From Rhizopus arrhizus (lineage: Eukaryota; Mucoromycota; Mucoromycetes; Mucorales; Rhizopodaceae), in the NCBI GenBank assembly GCA_024220505.1, contig JAKZZE010000018.1, positions 558,001 through 622,000 of the forward strand: DNA of 64,000 nucleotides. Direction: 5' to 3'. The notes under the pieces were generated by a model. The model was not told the origin of the DNA. It saw nothing but the letters and a program-made list of their open reading frames with translations, and made no database searches. Below, piece by piece: positions 11,188 through 22,732 of this stretch (position 1 is the stretch's first letter; the number at the start of each line of letters is the position of its first letter). Both the position numbers and the translations under genes were made by a program.

Positions 11188-13065
11188 ATGAAGAATGAAC
11201 AAGAAATAGAATTAAAAACAATCATCGCAAGTGATTCTATTATCATCATCATCCTCTATTGACCCCTTCTTTTTTTTTTTGAATGTGTTAGACTAAAGTG
11301 GAAGAGATATTTAATGATCGAGAGTATTTAACAGAGAATGAATTTTTACCAGTGACTCGATGCTGTAATTTGTCAGATTATTTAAATGTTACATTCTATC
11401 GTAAATTAGTCAAGCAAAAAGATCATATTACTCTATCTGACTTTGTCATGTACGATCCAATAGAGATGATCATGTCACTGACTGTTTGTATAGTGAATGG
11501 ACTGAATTATACAAGAAGGATAAAGTGTCACTGTTATTTCATATCATTAAAAGATCCAATTCTTCATTTATTTCACCTGAAGACTTTTTATTGATCTTGG
11601 AAGGTAAACAAGACTGGATGATTTCAAGTGATCAATCTGTTTTCTCTATTAGCGGTTGTGATTCATCATCCTGGTTTGAGCTTTTTAGATGATAATGTGA
11701 TGTTTCAAGAAAGATATAGTAAACTAAAAATGATAGAGGGGAGTGGATTGAATGATTATTAATAGAACCAAGTTGAAACTGTTATTTGTAGAATATTTTA
11801 TGATGCCAAATGTTTTACAGGACAATTAAATTTAATTCAATTTCGACAATCTAAATTTCATCAAGTCATTCAGTCTTTACAACATGACACTGACCTTAAT
11901 CATGTAAATTCAATTGATTCTTTAGAACAAATAATAACTCGTAATAGATACAAAATTGTTTTTCATATAAACACTTTTATGTGTTGTATTGTAAATTTTG
12001 GGCTATTGATCAAGATCATGACCTACTTGTGTTTGAACATGACTTGATGAGTTATAACGGAGGCATACTGTCTAAAAAGTTGATTCATCAAATCATGAAA
12101 TATGGAAAAATACCTGCTTTTTCAAGAAATGGGATCAGAAAAGATACATTGACTTATTTAGATTATATTTGTAAATATCACTTCATCTTCTTCATCATCA
12201 CTCATCTCATTTAGGGTTCTTTATGTCTGAGGTCGACAAGAGTACGACGGTGGCTATTGAATATTGGTTTAGATGCTTGGATGAAGATGGTGATGGTATC
12301 ATTACATGTTATGACTTGTATCCATATTGGAAAGAACAAGAAAAAAGGTAAGTTGATCTTACTTGACTTGAACTCACTGTCTGTAGACTTCAACATATGT
12401 TTGAGACATATCATTATCATCTCGAAGAATTCATTCATTTTGAAGACATCATACGTCAAATGTAAACAGAGTAAGATTATTATCTTATTCTCACTAAAAT
12501 ACAAATTAGGAATGATCTCATTCAACCTAAAGTTCCAAGTCAATATCGATTGAATGATTTAAAAAAGAATGGTTTCATTGCAGAAAAGTTTTTTGACACA
12601 TTTTTAAATTTCGATAAATTTCAATTTCATGATGCCTATCAAACACTTTATAGAGCAAATCATCAACTCTCTGAAAAGAAAAACTTGACGGTTGACAGTG
12701 ACATGTTTCTGTTGGAACCATTTACGCTTGGGTTCGTCCAATGTTTTTGATATGATCTATTGACAGTATTGAATAGGACTTGGAATGAATATGCTAATCA
12801 AGAATATCAAGTGCTTTTATTAAATGAACAAGATGATGATTGGTCTATTCATCCTGTGGAAAGGGACATGAATAAAACAGAAGGTGGCAAGTAGGATACA
12901 AAGAAAAGTGAATTTTTAATGTTAATAAACAAGATAGAAGAAGAATCAGCAAGTGTTGGTGATGAGAGTGATACGAATAGTATGCCTACTACACCTAAAC
13001 TTCAACCTGACACACAAGATAAAGAGATTGAACAACAACCCAATTGGATCTGGTATTCAGCTTAA
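11188..13065 (+). CDS. PP2A regulatory subunit B'' (PR72-like, EF-hand)
   Basis: Calcium-responsive targeting subunit of protein phosphatase 2A. Eleven short exons are needed; splicing gives about 463 aa in frame: 11188-11226, 11292-11449, 11494-11603, 11653-11718, 11773-11903, 11948-12170, 12215-12347, 12387-12461, 12510-12731, 12777-12883 and 12938-13065. Family marks across junctions are HHPGLSFLDD, RYIETVICRIFYDAK, SYKHFYVLYCKFWAIDQDHD (EF-hand loop), IEYWFRCLDEDGDG (second EF-hand loop) and FIAEKFFDTFLNFDKF. The first coding exon is only 13 codons and its intron appears to have a GC donor (GCAAGT). The N-terminal region found in PR72 is missing or lies in an unseen exon. The tail is Asp/Thr/Gln-rich and ends NWIWYSA. 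The gene converges on GCL with 40 bp between stops. Confidence 0.85.
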
Positions 13066-13105
13066 AATAAACAATTTATGATACAATCCTTTTTTTTTTT
13101 TATTT

Positions 13106-15228
13106 CTAAAAATCTCCTGTTAATTCTCTTGCTTTGTATTCACCTGTTCCGATCTGAGCCGCTCGTTTCAAGAGATCATAGGTAATCTGAGATGACACGA
13201 CCGAGTCTTGTTTATAATCCGGGTGGCTGGTAACCAATTGTCGAATATAAGCAGCTCCCGTCATTAATTCTCCGCTAGCTCTCTTACTAATCAATTCTAT
13301 GTATTTTTCTAATGTGCATCGAGTCTCTTGATCGGTTTCCATACTATCCAAGTATTGTCTGACGATGGAAACCAGACCTTGTGAACCATTCACAATCTCA
13401 TTTACCGTCATCAATTCCATCTCATCCTTACTTCCCTCTCTCACATCCTTTCTAAAATAAAATTTTTCATTCAGGACCGCATCACGTCTGTGTGCTGTTT
13501 GCATATTGGCGTCTATTTTTGTAATGGGAATATAAAAGTTGAGCTTGAATTTTAGAATGGCACGACACAAGAGGACAGTAAAGACGGTATAAGCAGCATT
13601 TTCAAAATCGGAGAGTTGAATGTCCATACTTCTGAATTCCACTCGCCAGCCAATGTTGGAATTAGGTGGAGGAGGTTTGAAACGTAAGGTTTGCCAGTTG
13701 GTAGATTGAATGTTCTGTTGAAATGATGAGTATTGTTCTTTCTTTTGTTTTCTTTACCTCAAAATGATCAGAAGAGATAGTATCATCCACATTCAGTAAT
13801 TCTTCAAATATAACAAGTGGATCACGAATAAAGAGGTGTGCAATATGTTTGGCCAGTTTATCATCCACTCCTTCTCTTACGAGTTTATCATGAATACTTT
13901 TATCATAAACCAAGTCCATATCATCATATTTTGATTTATAATCCTCATCGTTCGATAAATAAGAATCAATCGAGTCATATCTAGATTTGTTGATCACAAA
14001 TCGATTGTCTTCAAGCGGCTAAACAATTTATCCGTTATTTCCTATTTTGTCTATAGATGACGTTTACCTTTTCACCTCTTTCTTCTGGTGTTCTATCATC
14101 CACACTACATGAAATCACATTCCATCTGGTATCAACATCAGCTAAATATCCTCTATAAATGGGTGAATTGGCAGAGAGTGCCATCTAAGACAGATGAGTA
14201 AAGAATCAGTGTGCATCTTGCTTTACCATTATAGGTGTCACAGGTGCCAATCTGTCATACATTCTTTTGCCTTCATCCATGTCACGTGCCTGAAAAGTGA
14301 TTTGTAAGCAGCAGCAACCCATTCCAAATACCATGGCATCCATATAGATATGATCAGCTAAAGCAGCCCCTTGTTTAGCTTCTTTATCGTGATCAAATAA
14401 TTCACGATCCCAAGGAATGGTAGGATCAATGAATGGTTTGGGTGTATTGATATCATGAAATATGGGCATATTAATCTTTACTTTAGACTGCCTTCGACGA
14501 CGAATATTAGCTGTTAATGTCCTATTGAATTCATTAGTTGATTTCTTTTAAACCCAATCCAACTTACGGGAATCTCGCGTGTGGATTGATGACTTGATCA
14601 GGTACAAATAAACTCTGACAGGCCATTCCGTTCGGTTCATGATCAGGTTCTAATTCATGAGGACAACCAAGACGTGGATAATTCACCAAAGTGATCGGTC
14701 TTTCATCTGGTTCCATCGCTTCATGAGCTAATCTTCTTCTCAATCTCATATTAGGTTCCACCGTCAAGAGATCATTCAAGGTGTCACCATAAGGTAATCC
14801 AGGTGTACCCTCGATCATGAACCTTCCATATTCAGGTCTCCATAAAGCATCAGGTTCTTTACTATACACAATCTCAATATCCTCTTCAGTTTCCTTACAT
14901 CTCTTTCCTTACTCTGTCTTTTTAGCTAAATAATCTCGTTCTGCTCTTTCTAATTTCTCCAAGATATCAAAGGCTCGAAGTGATAACTTTGTCTTCTTTT
15001 CTGTCTCATCAAATTTGACAATTAAATATTCAATCTATCAACAGGTTAGTACTGAAAACACATTCGATCTTTATCTACCTCATCACCCCAAAGTAAATTT
15101 GAACAAGTCTTATCTTTTTGATTCTTGTAGATATTCAAGAATTGTTCAATACCGTGTGCTCTGACATGATCAGCATATCCTTTTGCTTCATTCCAAGCAA
15201 GTGGTGTGCCCAATGATAATAAACCCAT
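13106..15228 (-). CDS. GSH1: Glutamate-cysteine ligase catalytic subunit
   Basis: Catalyses ATP-dependent joining of Glu and Cys, the first and rate-limiting step of glutathione synthesis. About eight exons are split by 45-85 bp introns. The start [20 protein letters not shown] matches the conserved N-terminus of the eukaryotic enzyme, and the first exon is 15228-15079. Later blocks are [100 protein letters not shown] and [19 protein letters not shown]. The intron near 14880-14930 must splice GAGTAAGG to TATAG to avoid an in-frame stop. The fold family (glutamate-cysteine ligase type 3) and active-site blocks look complete. Confidence 0.93.
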
Positions 15229-15688
15229 GAAAAAGTAAAAAGTGAAGGAGAATAAAAGGATGACTAATTCATGTTTTTGATTTTTTGATTTTTAAAAAAA
15301 AGAGTGTGGCTTAAATGCGTCCATCTATGCCTTGTGGATGATGACAAATTATGGTTGATTCGAACATTAAGCAAATTGAACCAATCAGAATTTAAGGGTC
15401 TGCTTATGTGCCTCACAGGGAAAATGAGGAATAGAGAGATGATTGGTAGTGAATATGTATCGTTTAATCTAGAAGCTTCTTTTCATATTTATAAACACGT
15501 CTTCATCATGGCTCTCTCTCTCTTTTTTTTTTACTTGTTTTTTTTTTTTACTCTGCAACCTAAATGAGAAACCTCTGTTCTGGTTTTTAATTTTTTTTTT
15601 TTTTTATATAATTTCTGTCACCGTCTCCGATGCAGCTTGTACACTGTCAGCGTTTTTAATTTTTTTTTTTTTCTAAATTCTTATTAAA

Positions 15689-16888
15689 ATGAAGTCCAAT
15701 ACCCAGGATTCAATCAAAATGAAATATAATACTTCTCTACTAAAGAGATGTACAAACCACTTGGCCAAACACCAGATTGGTAAATAAAATAATTTTAAAA
15801 AGACTTTATAAGCACATCTCAACATAAAAATAGAGATTCCACTGAAAACGATCTTGGTGATCCTTGCAGGTTATTTCCTTGGTTTACCTGGTTTCCAACA
15901 CTTTGTATTGATTAGTAATGAAAGAAAGGATGGAAGATATGAAAAGAGTCTTTGGGATTTTACTTTTCTCTTTTTTTATATTTGGGTCTTTACTGCTCTT
16001 CGTGCAGCTCTTATGGATTATGTGTTGATTCCATTCGCTAAACGAACCAAAGTCTCGGTTAAAAAATATCAGCGATTTGCTGAACAGTCTTGGTCATTCT
16101 TTTATTATACATCTTCCTTCTCTTTTGGTATTGTAAGTAAACTACAACTAAAAGTGGTAGTTGGCTAACAGTATAAACTGTAGTATGTGATGCGTAATGA
16201 ACCTTGGTGGTTTGATTCCACTTATTTTTGGCGCGACTATCCAGTGATGGATTATAGCAAATCATTCAAGTATTATTATCTTGTTCAATTTGCATTCTGG
16301 CTTCAGCAAATTTTTGTACTCCAAATTGAAGCACCTCGCAAGGATTATAAAGAATTAGTGATGCATCACATCAATACTTTATTGCTAATCAGCTTGAGTT
16401 ATGGTTGTAACTTTACAAGAGTAGGAAATGCTGTCTTTGTCTGCATGGATTTACCTGATGCTTTCTTGGCTGTAAGTCTAGAATACGATTACATACAAAA
16501 AATATTAATCGTAGTTTGACAGCTTGCGAAATCTTTAAATTATCTTTGTCCTGGTATCATTTGTAACATAACCTTTGTTTTCATGCTCGTCTCATGGATG
16601 TACACTCGTGTATACTTGTATGGCTGTATCATTTGGTCCACCCTGACTGAACCAGAACTTTATGTGCCTCAATTCAAATTAGACCCTCTCACCGGTCAGT
16701 GGTTTCCTCATTTTGTAAAGTATATCATTGCTGGACTGATGATCGGGTTATACTTGCTCATCTTGTTCTGGACGGCCATGATCTTTAAAGTACTTTACAA
16801 TATATTGACTGAACCTAATGCGAGTGACGTTCGTTCGGATGATGAAGAAGAACCCGAAAATACATTAATGGAAAAGATTGAAGGGTAA
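15689..16888 (+). CDS. LAG1: Ceramide synthase, Lag1/Lac1 type (TLC domain)
   Basis: An ER multipass enzyme that acylates sphinganine or phytosphinganine with fatty acyl-CoA. Four exons: 15689-15779, 15834-16132, 16184-16471 and 16523-16888, coding for 347 aa. A hydrophobic helix opens exon 2, followed by FFYIWVFTALRAALMDYVL. The Lag motif is present in exon 3: KDYKELVMHHINTLLLISLS, with the catalytic His-His pair, then NFTRVGNAVFVCMDLPDAFL with the conserved Asp. Further membrane helices occur in exon 4, and the tail is acidic (SDDEEEPEN), a common site of CK2 regulation in fungal ceramide synthases. The homeobox-like domain of animal paralogues is absent, as expected for fungi. Confidence 0.92.
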
Positions 16889-17450
16889 ACCAAACATAAA
16901 TGATTGTAAAATGTCCGTACTGAGTATCTTGTCTATAGTGATCATTCTACACCCAAGTTAGAAAATAAAAAGCTTGAATAATTACGATAATAATGTACAA
17001 CAACCACAATAATCATAGTAATAATAATAGATTCCCTTTCTCTCTTTCTTAATTCTCCTATCTTCTTTGTTGTATTCATGATCAAAATAATAAACTAATA
17101 ACATTTCTCGGTAATTATCCTGCCATTCTTTAGAATTATCCGAATCACACACTTTGAAAAACATGTGTAGTCTACTTGTAGAAGACTAAAGTAGATTTAT
17201 TACTACTTTTTTGACTTGCATTCTTATTCTCTCTCTCTCTCTCTCTCTCTCCCTTTTCCTCCCTTTACTGCTCTCACCTGCTCTTCATTTTTGTCATAAT
17301 ATTAACCATCGAGACATCAGCCCTTCTCATGGTCCTTTTGTTAACAAAAAAAAAACGGTTCTGGTTCAGGACAAATATAAAATAAAACATATTCTCCGTA
17401 ATCCTTTCATTTCTTTCTCTTTTTCATACTCTTTACTAAAATAAATTCTA
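16889..17450. promoter_or_regulatory. Intergenic region with CT repeat; chitin deacetylase promoter
   Basis: Contains a pure CT dinucleotide run at about 17229-17251 and a pyrimidine-rich leader up to the ATG at 17451. A 60-codon frame on the minus strand (16982-17164) is lysine- and tyrosine-rich and ends in Tyr repeats; I could not tie it to a gene. Confidence 0.4.
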
Positions 17451-18715
17451 ATGCTTGCTCGCAAAAGATTTACTTTATTTTTCATTGCGTTTTTGATGCT
17501 GATCGTCGTGGTCAATGCTGCATCCCCAAACCGAAAAAAGCACAGGTACGACGAGGACGAAGAGGATTACGAAGATGATGACAACGAAGAATCCAAGGAG
17601 GAAACACCGGAGGAGAGCAAACCAGCTGACCAGAGTGGTGACTTGGATTATACGACGCCAAAGAAAGAGCAGTGGTTAGAGGATGTGGATCTGAGCTCGA
17701 TTGTGGGTCAAGTACGTCCGGTGGGTTCTGGTACCTGTCATGATGCCAAATGTGATGGGACTGATAACGATAAATGCTTCGAGACCTGTGGTAACACAGC
17801 CTCGGCCGAAGACATCTATGGCTGTCCGGACGAACGTACGTGGTCCTTGACGTTTGATGACGGACCTAGTGAATTTACCCATGAGCTACTTGACATCCTG
17901 GACGACTTGAATGTCAAGGCTACCTTTTGTGTGATGGGTGCTCATGTCAAGAAATATCCCGAGATTGTTAAACGTGCTTATGATGCGGGTCATCAAATCG
18001 CCTCCCATACTTACTCTCACCCTCATCTCATGAGTCTCACCAATGAAGACATTGTCTATGAAGTGCGCGCGACAGAAGAAGAGATTGAAAACGCGATTGG
18101 TATCAAGCCCAAGTACATTCGTCCCCCTTATGGTGAAGCAGACGACCGGGTGAAATCGATCTTGAAGCAATTGGGCTATAAGGTGCTCATGTGGAATGTC
18201 GATCCAACGGATTATGATGTGTACACGATGAAAGATGGTTCTGATCGTATTCAGAAAGTTTTCGATCAAGTGATTCATGAAAAGGACAGTAATCTGAACG
18301 TACACGAAGACCATGGTTTCATTAGTTTACAACACGGTAAGAGGAAAGAGAAGACATGGCGTATAAAATATAAACTCGCTTTTTTAATGTCTTTTTAGAT
18401 CTTTATCAAGTTTCTATTCATCAAGTGCCTAAAATCGTTCGAGCCCTTCAACATGCTAATTATACCATGAATACCGCTGCTTCATGTATTGGAGATGAAG
18501 AGCCTCATATGCGTCTTGCTGTTAATCCTCGTATAGCTGAAAGTGTCCTTGGTATCTCTATGCAAGCTGTAGAAACAGGAAAAAAAGTGGAAAGCCAGGC
18601 ATCTGATAAACAATCTGCCCAAAAGAAGCAAAAGAGCAATGCTGTCGATGTTAAGGCTATCAACTACTCTGCGGTCTTGGTTGCCTTAATTGTCTTTACC
18701 TACAATCTTATTTAA
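17451..18715 (+). CDS. Chitin deacetylase, NodB family, likely GPI-anchored
   Basis: Removes N-acetyl groups from nascent chitin to give chitosan, a main wall polymer of Mucorales. Two exons (17451-18336, 18399-18715) give 400 aa. A signal peptide (FTLFFIAFLMLIVVVNA) is followed by an unusually acidic linker of about 40 residues. The catalytic NodB domain carries SLTFDDGPSEFT (catalytic and metal Asp), ASHTYSHPHL (metal His pair), RPPYGEADDR and a late SLQHDLYQVSIH crossing the splice junction. Cysteines around CHDAKCDGTDNDKC resemble the N-terminal motif of fungal deacetylases. The C-terminus is hydrophobic (YSAVLVALIVFTYNLI) after a Lys/Gln/Ser-rich stretch, consistent with a GPI signal. 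Confidence 0.93.
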
Positions 18716-19136
18716 AAAAAAGTATACAATCAGACTTTATAGTCCTATCTTTTTTTCTTTTCTAGATATTTTTTTTATAAGTGGATTCAATAAACGATAT
18801 GTTTTCTTTCGCTTGAAATCTAGGGGGGGATTTTTTTTTTGAAGAAAAAAAAAAGCACCCCTTCTCCTCTTCTTGTCCCTTCCAATTGACCATGCCATCC
18901 CTTTTTTTTCCCATCTGGGAAATAAATGACGGGCAAAAGGCATTTTAAAGGGGGGGAGGGTAGGAAATGGTTTTGTGCATGGACTAAATAGTTCACAAGA
19001 TTTATTAGAATATTAAAAATTAAAGAAAAAATATCCCAATTTTTTTTTTTTTGCTTTAAAAGTTGTACAAAATGATATTAAAAAGACAGAAGGGATAGAA
19101 ATACTCGCTTATACACAGATACGCATGTGTAATTTA
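18716..19136. other. Intergenic, homopolymer-rich
   Basis: Lies between the 3' ends of the convergent chitin deacetylase and the secreted Thr-rich protein. It has several A, T and G runs (for example GGGGGGG near 18824 and 18950) and no gene-like signal. Confidence 0.5.
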
Positions 19137-20278
19137 TTAGGCCATCATGAATACTATCGTGGCAAGTGTGGCAGATAAAGTGATGATTGTGGCAGGTTTA
19201 AAAGATGCAACCCCGCTAACAGATTGAGCTGAGGCTTTGTCATTTTCACTTAGGGCTATATTGGACGTCTTGGAGGAACCAGTAGAAGGATTATTAGAGG
19301 AATCGTTGGAGGGACCAGTAGAAGAATCGTTAGAGGAATCCTTGGAGGAAGTTTCAGGTGAAGGGTTTAAAGCAGCAGGTTTGGTAGTGGTGGTGGCAAA
19401 TTCGGAAATTGTTGTGGTCTTAGGTGCTTCAGTAGTAGTTGTGGTAGGTACAACTTCTTTGGTGGTGGTAGTAGTAGTAGTAACAGGAGCAACCTCTTCA
19501 GTAGTAATAGTAGTAGTAGTAGTAGGAACAACCTCTTGAGTAGTAGTTGTTGTAGTAGGAGAAGGAGTGGTATGAGTGGTGGTCGTAGTTTTGTGCTCTT
19601 TGGTCGTAGTCTTGTGCTCTTTGGTCGTAGTCGTGGTCTTGTGTTCTTTAGTAGTCGTAGATGTGCTTGAGCCAGAGTTTGCATCACCATCGTTAGGATA
19701 ACCATCTTCAACACCGCCGTAAGGGCCAGTGTAATCACCAGGAATGATATGGAAACATCCCTTTTCAGAGATACCACGATTACATGTTCTGTCATCGTTC
19801 TATTAAAAAAATGAGATTGAATGAAATCTATTGCATATTTTTGGCAACTTACACAGCAACGCATACAATAGGTCTTGGTGACAGGTTCAATCAAGTTCAC
19901 ATAGTATTTCCAACCAGCACAAGAAGATCCTTTGGGAGCCTTGACATCGAATTGTCCACCGTCATCTGTGGCATTCAACTTTTGTTTGGATGGGTCCATT
20001 TGGCCAGTCACTTGGACATATTTGTCAGTAGCTAAATAATGAGCGGATTTGATGAAATCACTGTTCAATTTTCCAGCTTTTTTTGCCTTGGGCGTGTTGC
20101 CAAGACAAAAGGCTTGACCTTCCCATTCGGTATCAGCAATGTTTCGATTCTTGGAATCGGCAGGTGGTAAAAAGACACAAAAGTTGTTGGCGTCAACTAC
20201 TTGTGCAATCATGCCATAAGCATTGACAAAGGATGAAAGGAAAGAGGCGGATGCAATGAGTGCTAAAGCTTTGACCAT
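19137..20278 (-). CDS. Secreted Cys-containing, Thr-rich cell-surface protein
   Basis: Two exons (20278-19853, 19799-19137) encode 362 aa. A signal peptide (MVKALALIASASFLSSFVNA) leads into a cysteine-containing domain of about 160 residues with YGMIAQVVDANNFCVFLPP, AFCLGNTP, YVQVTGQMDPSK, CAGWKYYVNLIEPVTKTYCMRCC and, after the intron, DDRTCNRG...GCFHIIPGDYTGPYGG. About 130 residues of Thr-rich repeats follow (TTTKEHKTTTT and EVVPTTTT units), then an Asn/Ser segment and a hydrophobic end (ATIITLSATLATIVFMMA) typical of GPI-anchored wall proteins. I do not recognise a named domain; the pattern resembles secreted proteins seen widely in Mucorales and basidiomycetes. Function unknown. Confidence 0.82.
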
Positions 20279-21139
20279 GAGCGTATTAAGGAATGGGAAG
20301 AATTAAGTAAAATTAAAAAAAAAGCGTTGATTGAAACGAAAAAATTATAGAAAAGAAAAGAAAGAGAGAAAGTATTTAAATAGATGGAGCCCTAAAGGGA
20401 GTTATAATTGGATAAATAGAGAATAATAAGCAGAAAATGGGTTGCTTTGAATCAGAAAACTAACCTTATCAAGAAAATTGCAGTACAGCTTTTTTTTAAA
20501 CATTGTTTGACAAGAGATTAATCGGTGACACATTTGTTCCTTTATTTCTCAGAGAGCACAGACAAACGCTAGCTCTGTTTCAAAAAATGAATAATAAACC
20601 TATTTTTATAAATTAAGCATGCATTTTATAAGCTACCTATTCTTTATAATGCAAACTAAAGAGAATCCGATAACGAGGAAACGACACAAAGTCAGCTAGT
20701 TTTCAAGGCATATGAAGCTATTTCTTTTCTATTGTTCAGAAACTAAACCCTGTATAACCTTATCAGTTTTTATTTTTAGCCGCTGGGCTCCTTTGCTTCT
20801 TCCTTTTAAAGTGTTGTATCTCCTGCAGCCATTTTTTTAAAAACTTTTTGCACACGTCCTTTTTTATTCTCCTTTCCTATAATATCCCTTTTTATTTACA
20901 TTTTGTTTTTATGGATCGATCTGTAGAGTCCATAGTTGAATATTTTACTGTCTTTTATGGAATTACATAAAGTTATTTATTGTAAGGTTTATTGGCGTAC
21001 TTTAAAAAACGCGTTTATTCCAATAAACGTCTTTTTTAATTGCACACTTGAAAAAATAATAGTGCTGCCATTCTCAATTGGGTATTTTTTAAAAATGGTG
21101 GTCGGATGTTAGAAAAAAAAAATTCAGTGTTTTTCAAAG
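20279..21139. other. Intergenic upstream of the secreted-protein gene and transposon nest
   Basis: AT-rich promoter-like sequence. A short frame at 20911 (MDRSVESIVEYFTVFYG) could be a leftover first exon of the gene whose possible 3' exon is seen at 27352, but nothing in the sequence proves the link. Confidence 0.3.
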
Positions 21140-21141
21140 TA

Positions 21142-21303
21142 TTGTATTTTTCAGCAATTAAGAGACAGTCTCAGAGAAAATAAGAGAAAATTATTGGATA
21201 AAATAAGAGAAAATTTTAGATCAATTAAGAGAAAACTGACCAATAAATAAGAGAAAAACTCAGGAAAAATTAAGAGAAAAAAAAAGGGCAATTAGTAGAA
21301 AGC
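21142..21303 (+). repeat. Left terminal inverted repeat of the mariner-like element
   Basis: Begins TTGTATTTTTCAGCAATTAAG. Six copies of a TAAGAGA(A) motif occur every 17-30 bp across the arm, likely transposase or host-factor binding sites (inference). It mirrors 22733-22894. Confidence 0.9.
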
Positions 21304-21329
21304 ACTTTTCTCACAATTATTAACAAAAA

Positions 21330-22712
21330 ATGGATATTGACTATGATATGAACGAGATCTCTCTACACGACGAAGATATTGAAGCTGTACCCGAGATTAT
21401 TGTCAGTGTAATGTCGATGATGAGAAAGAAATGGGAGTATAACATCACTGCATCAGCCATGGAGTTAGATGAAGATGCGACGATGGAGCTGAAGAAAGAG
21501 CACGAGGACGATGAGGCCAGTAATAGCTCGGACGAGGAGGAAAAGGAAGCTGATGTGCAGCGTAGTGAGAGTGATTTGAATGAAGAGAAGCCTCTCAGAG
21601 ATCTGACTGAAAAAAAAGACGATGCTAGCAATGCTAGACGTGTATACACTCAGCAGGATATTAACAAGCTTATTGCTCTGTTAGTTGAACAGGTACCTAT
21701 AAAGGATGCAGCTTTAAGGACAGGAATAAATGAAAAATCAGCCTACCGTTTCAAATCGCAGTGGCAGAAAACTGGGGAGGTACCTCAACAGAAGAAAAGA
21801 GGACGCAGAATGGGAACTGTCTCTGAGCTTACTGAGAAGCACTCAAAGTTTATTATCGACCTTGTTGATGAGCATTCAACTACAACTGTAGCTGGAATAC
21901 ACGAGTTGTTGCTCATAGAGTTTCCAAGTCTCTCTGTAAGCCCATCTGCAGTATACAGACATCTTAGGACCAGCTGTGCACTATCTATGAAGAAGTTGGA
22001 GAAGATTTCAGTTGCTAGAAATTCAGAAGAAACTTTGAAGAAGAGAAAGGAGACCATCCTTCAATGGCTAGCTGATAAAGAAATGGACTTTGAGAACAAC
22101 TGCGTATTTTTGGATGAAGCAGGATTCAATCTACACATGACACGCACTCGTGGCTGGTCTAAGAAGGGAGCACCTGCTAAGACAACTGTCCCTGCTTCAA
22201 AAGGCACTACAATAACCATCCTTGGTGCCATCTCAAGTGCCGGCATTATTGACATTTCTTTGAGAAAGCCAATAATGGTTTCGGGAGCTAAGAAGAGAAG
22301 AATAGATGGTAAAGTTGTTACAACAACAGCCAAAGTTGGAACAAGGGCTGAGCATTATCTAAATTACTTGAGTAATGTGATGGATGTTCTTGACCGAAAC
22401 AACATGAAGGGCTTTTATTTGGTAATGGACAATGCTCCCATACATAAGCCAGCTACAGTAAGAAATCTGATAGAAAGCAGAGGCTATAAGTGTGTATATC
22501 TTCCACCATACTCACCATTCCTAAACCCAATTGAGCTATTCTGGTCGAAGGTGAAGTATGGTGTCAAAAGAAAGCCTTTTGAAACTGGTGAGACACTCAC
22601 ACCCAGAATCATGGATGCCTGCTCCAAGGTAACCAAGAAAGACTGCCAAGGCTGGATCCACCATTCCCTCGGATTCTTTGAAAAGTGCTTAGCACTGGAG
22701 AAAAACTTATAA
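21330..22712 (+). CDS. Mariner-family transposase, intact
   Basis: A 460-aa uninterrupted protein. The first about 105 residues are an acidic extension (EHEDDEASNSSDEEEKE). Two helix-turn-helix regions follow, one near VYTQQDINKLIALLVEQVPI and one near FPSLSVSPSAVYRHLR, separated by a KKRGRR basic hinge. The DDE catalytic triad is present: FLDEAGFNLH (first Asp), FYLVMDNAPIHKP (second Asp) and PPYSPFLNPIELFWSKVK (Glu or Asp position in NPIE). The transposase is in the same orientation as the left TIR, with the ATG 27 bp inside the arm. No frameshifts or stops. The closest architecture is the fungal/pogo-like ISTc1 group with long TIRs, but exact subfamily assignment needs a database. Confidence 0.92.
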   Translation: MDIDYDMNEISLHDEDIEAVPEIIVSVMSMMRKKWEYNITASAMELDEDATMELKKEHEDDEASNSSDEEEKEADVQRSESDLNEEKPLRDLTEKKDDASNARRVYTQQDINKLIALLVEQVPIKDAALRTGINEKSAYRFKSQWQKTGEVPQQKKRGRRMGTVSELTEKHSKFIIDLVDEHSTTTVAGIHELLLIEFPSLSVSPSAVYRHLRTSCALSMKKLEKISVARNSEETLKKRKETILQWLADKEMDFENNCVFLDEAGFNLHMTRTRGWSKKGAPAKTTVPASKGTTITILGAISSAGIIDISLRKPIMVSGAKKRRIDGKVVTTTAKVGTRAEHYLNYLSNVMDVLDRNNMKGFYLVMDNAPIHKPATVRNLIESRGYKCVYLPPYSPFLNPIELFWSKVKYGVKRKPFETGETLTPRIMDACSKVTKKDCQGWIHHSLGFFEKCLALEKNL

Positions 22713-22732
22713 TGAGATTAAAGCATAAATAA

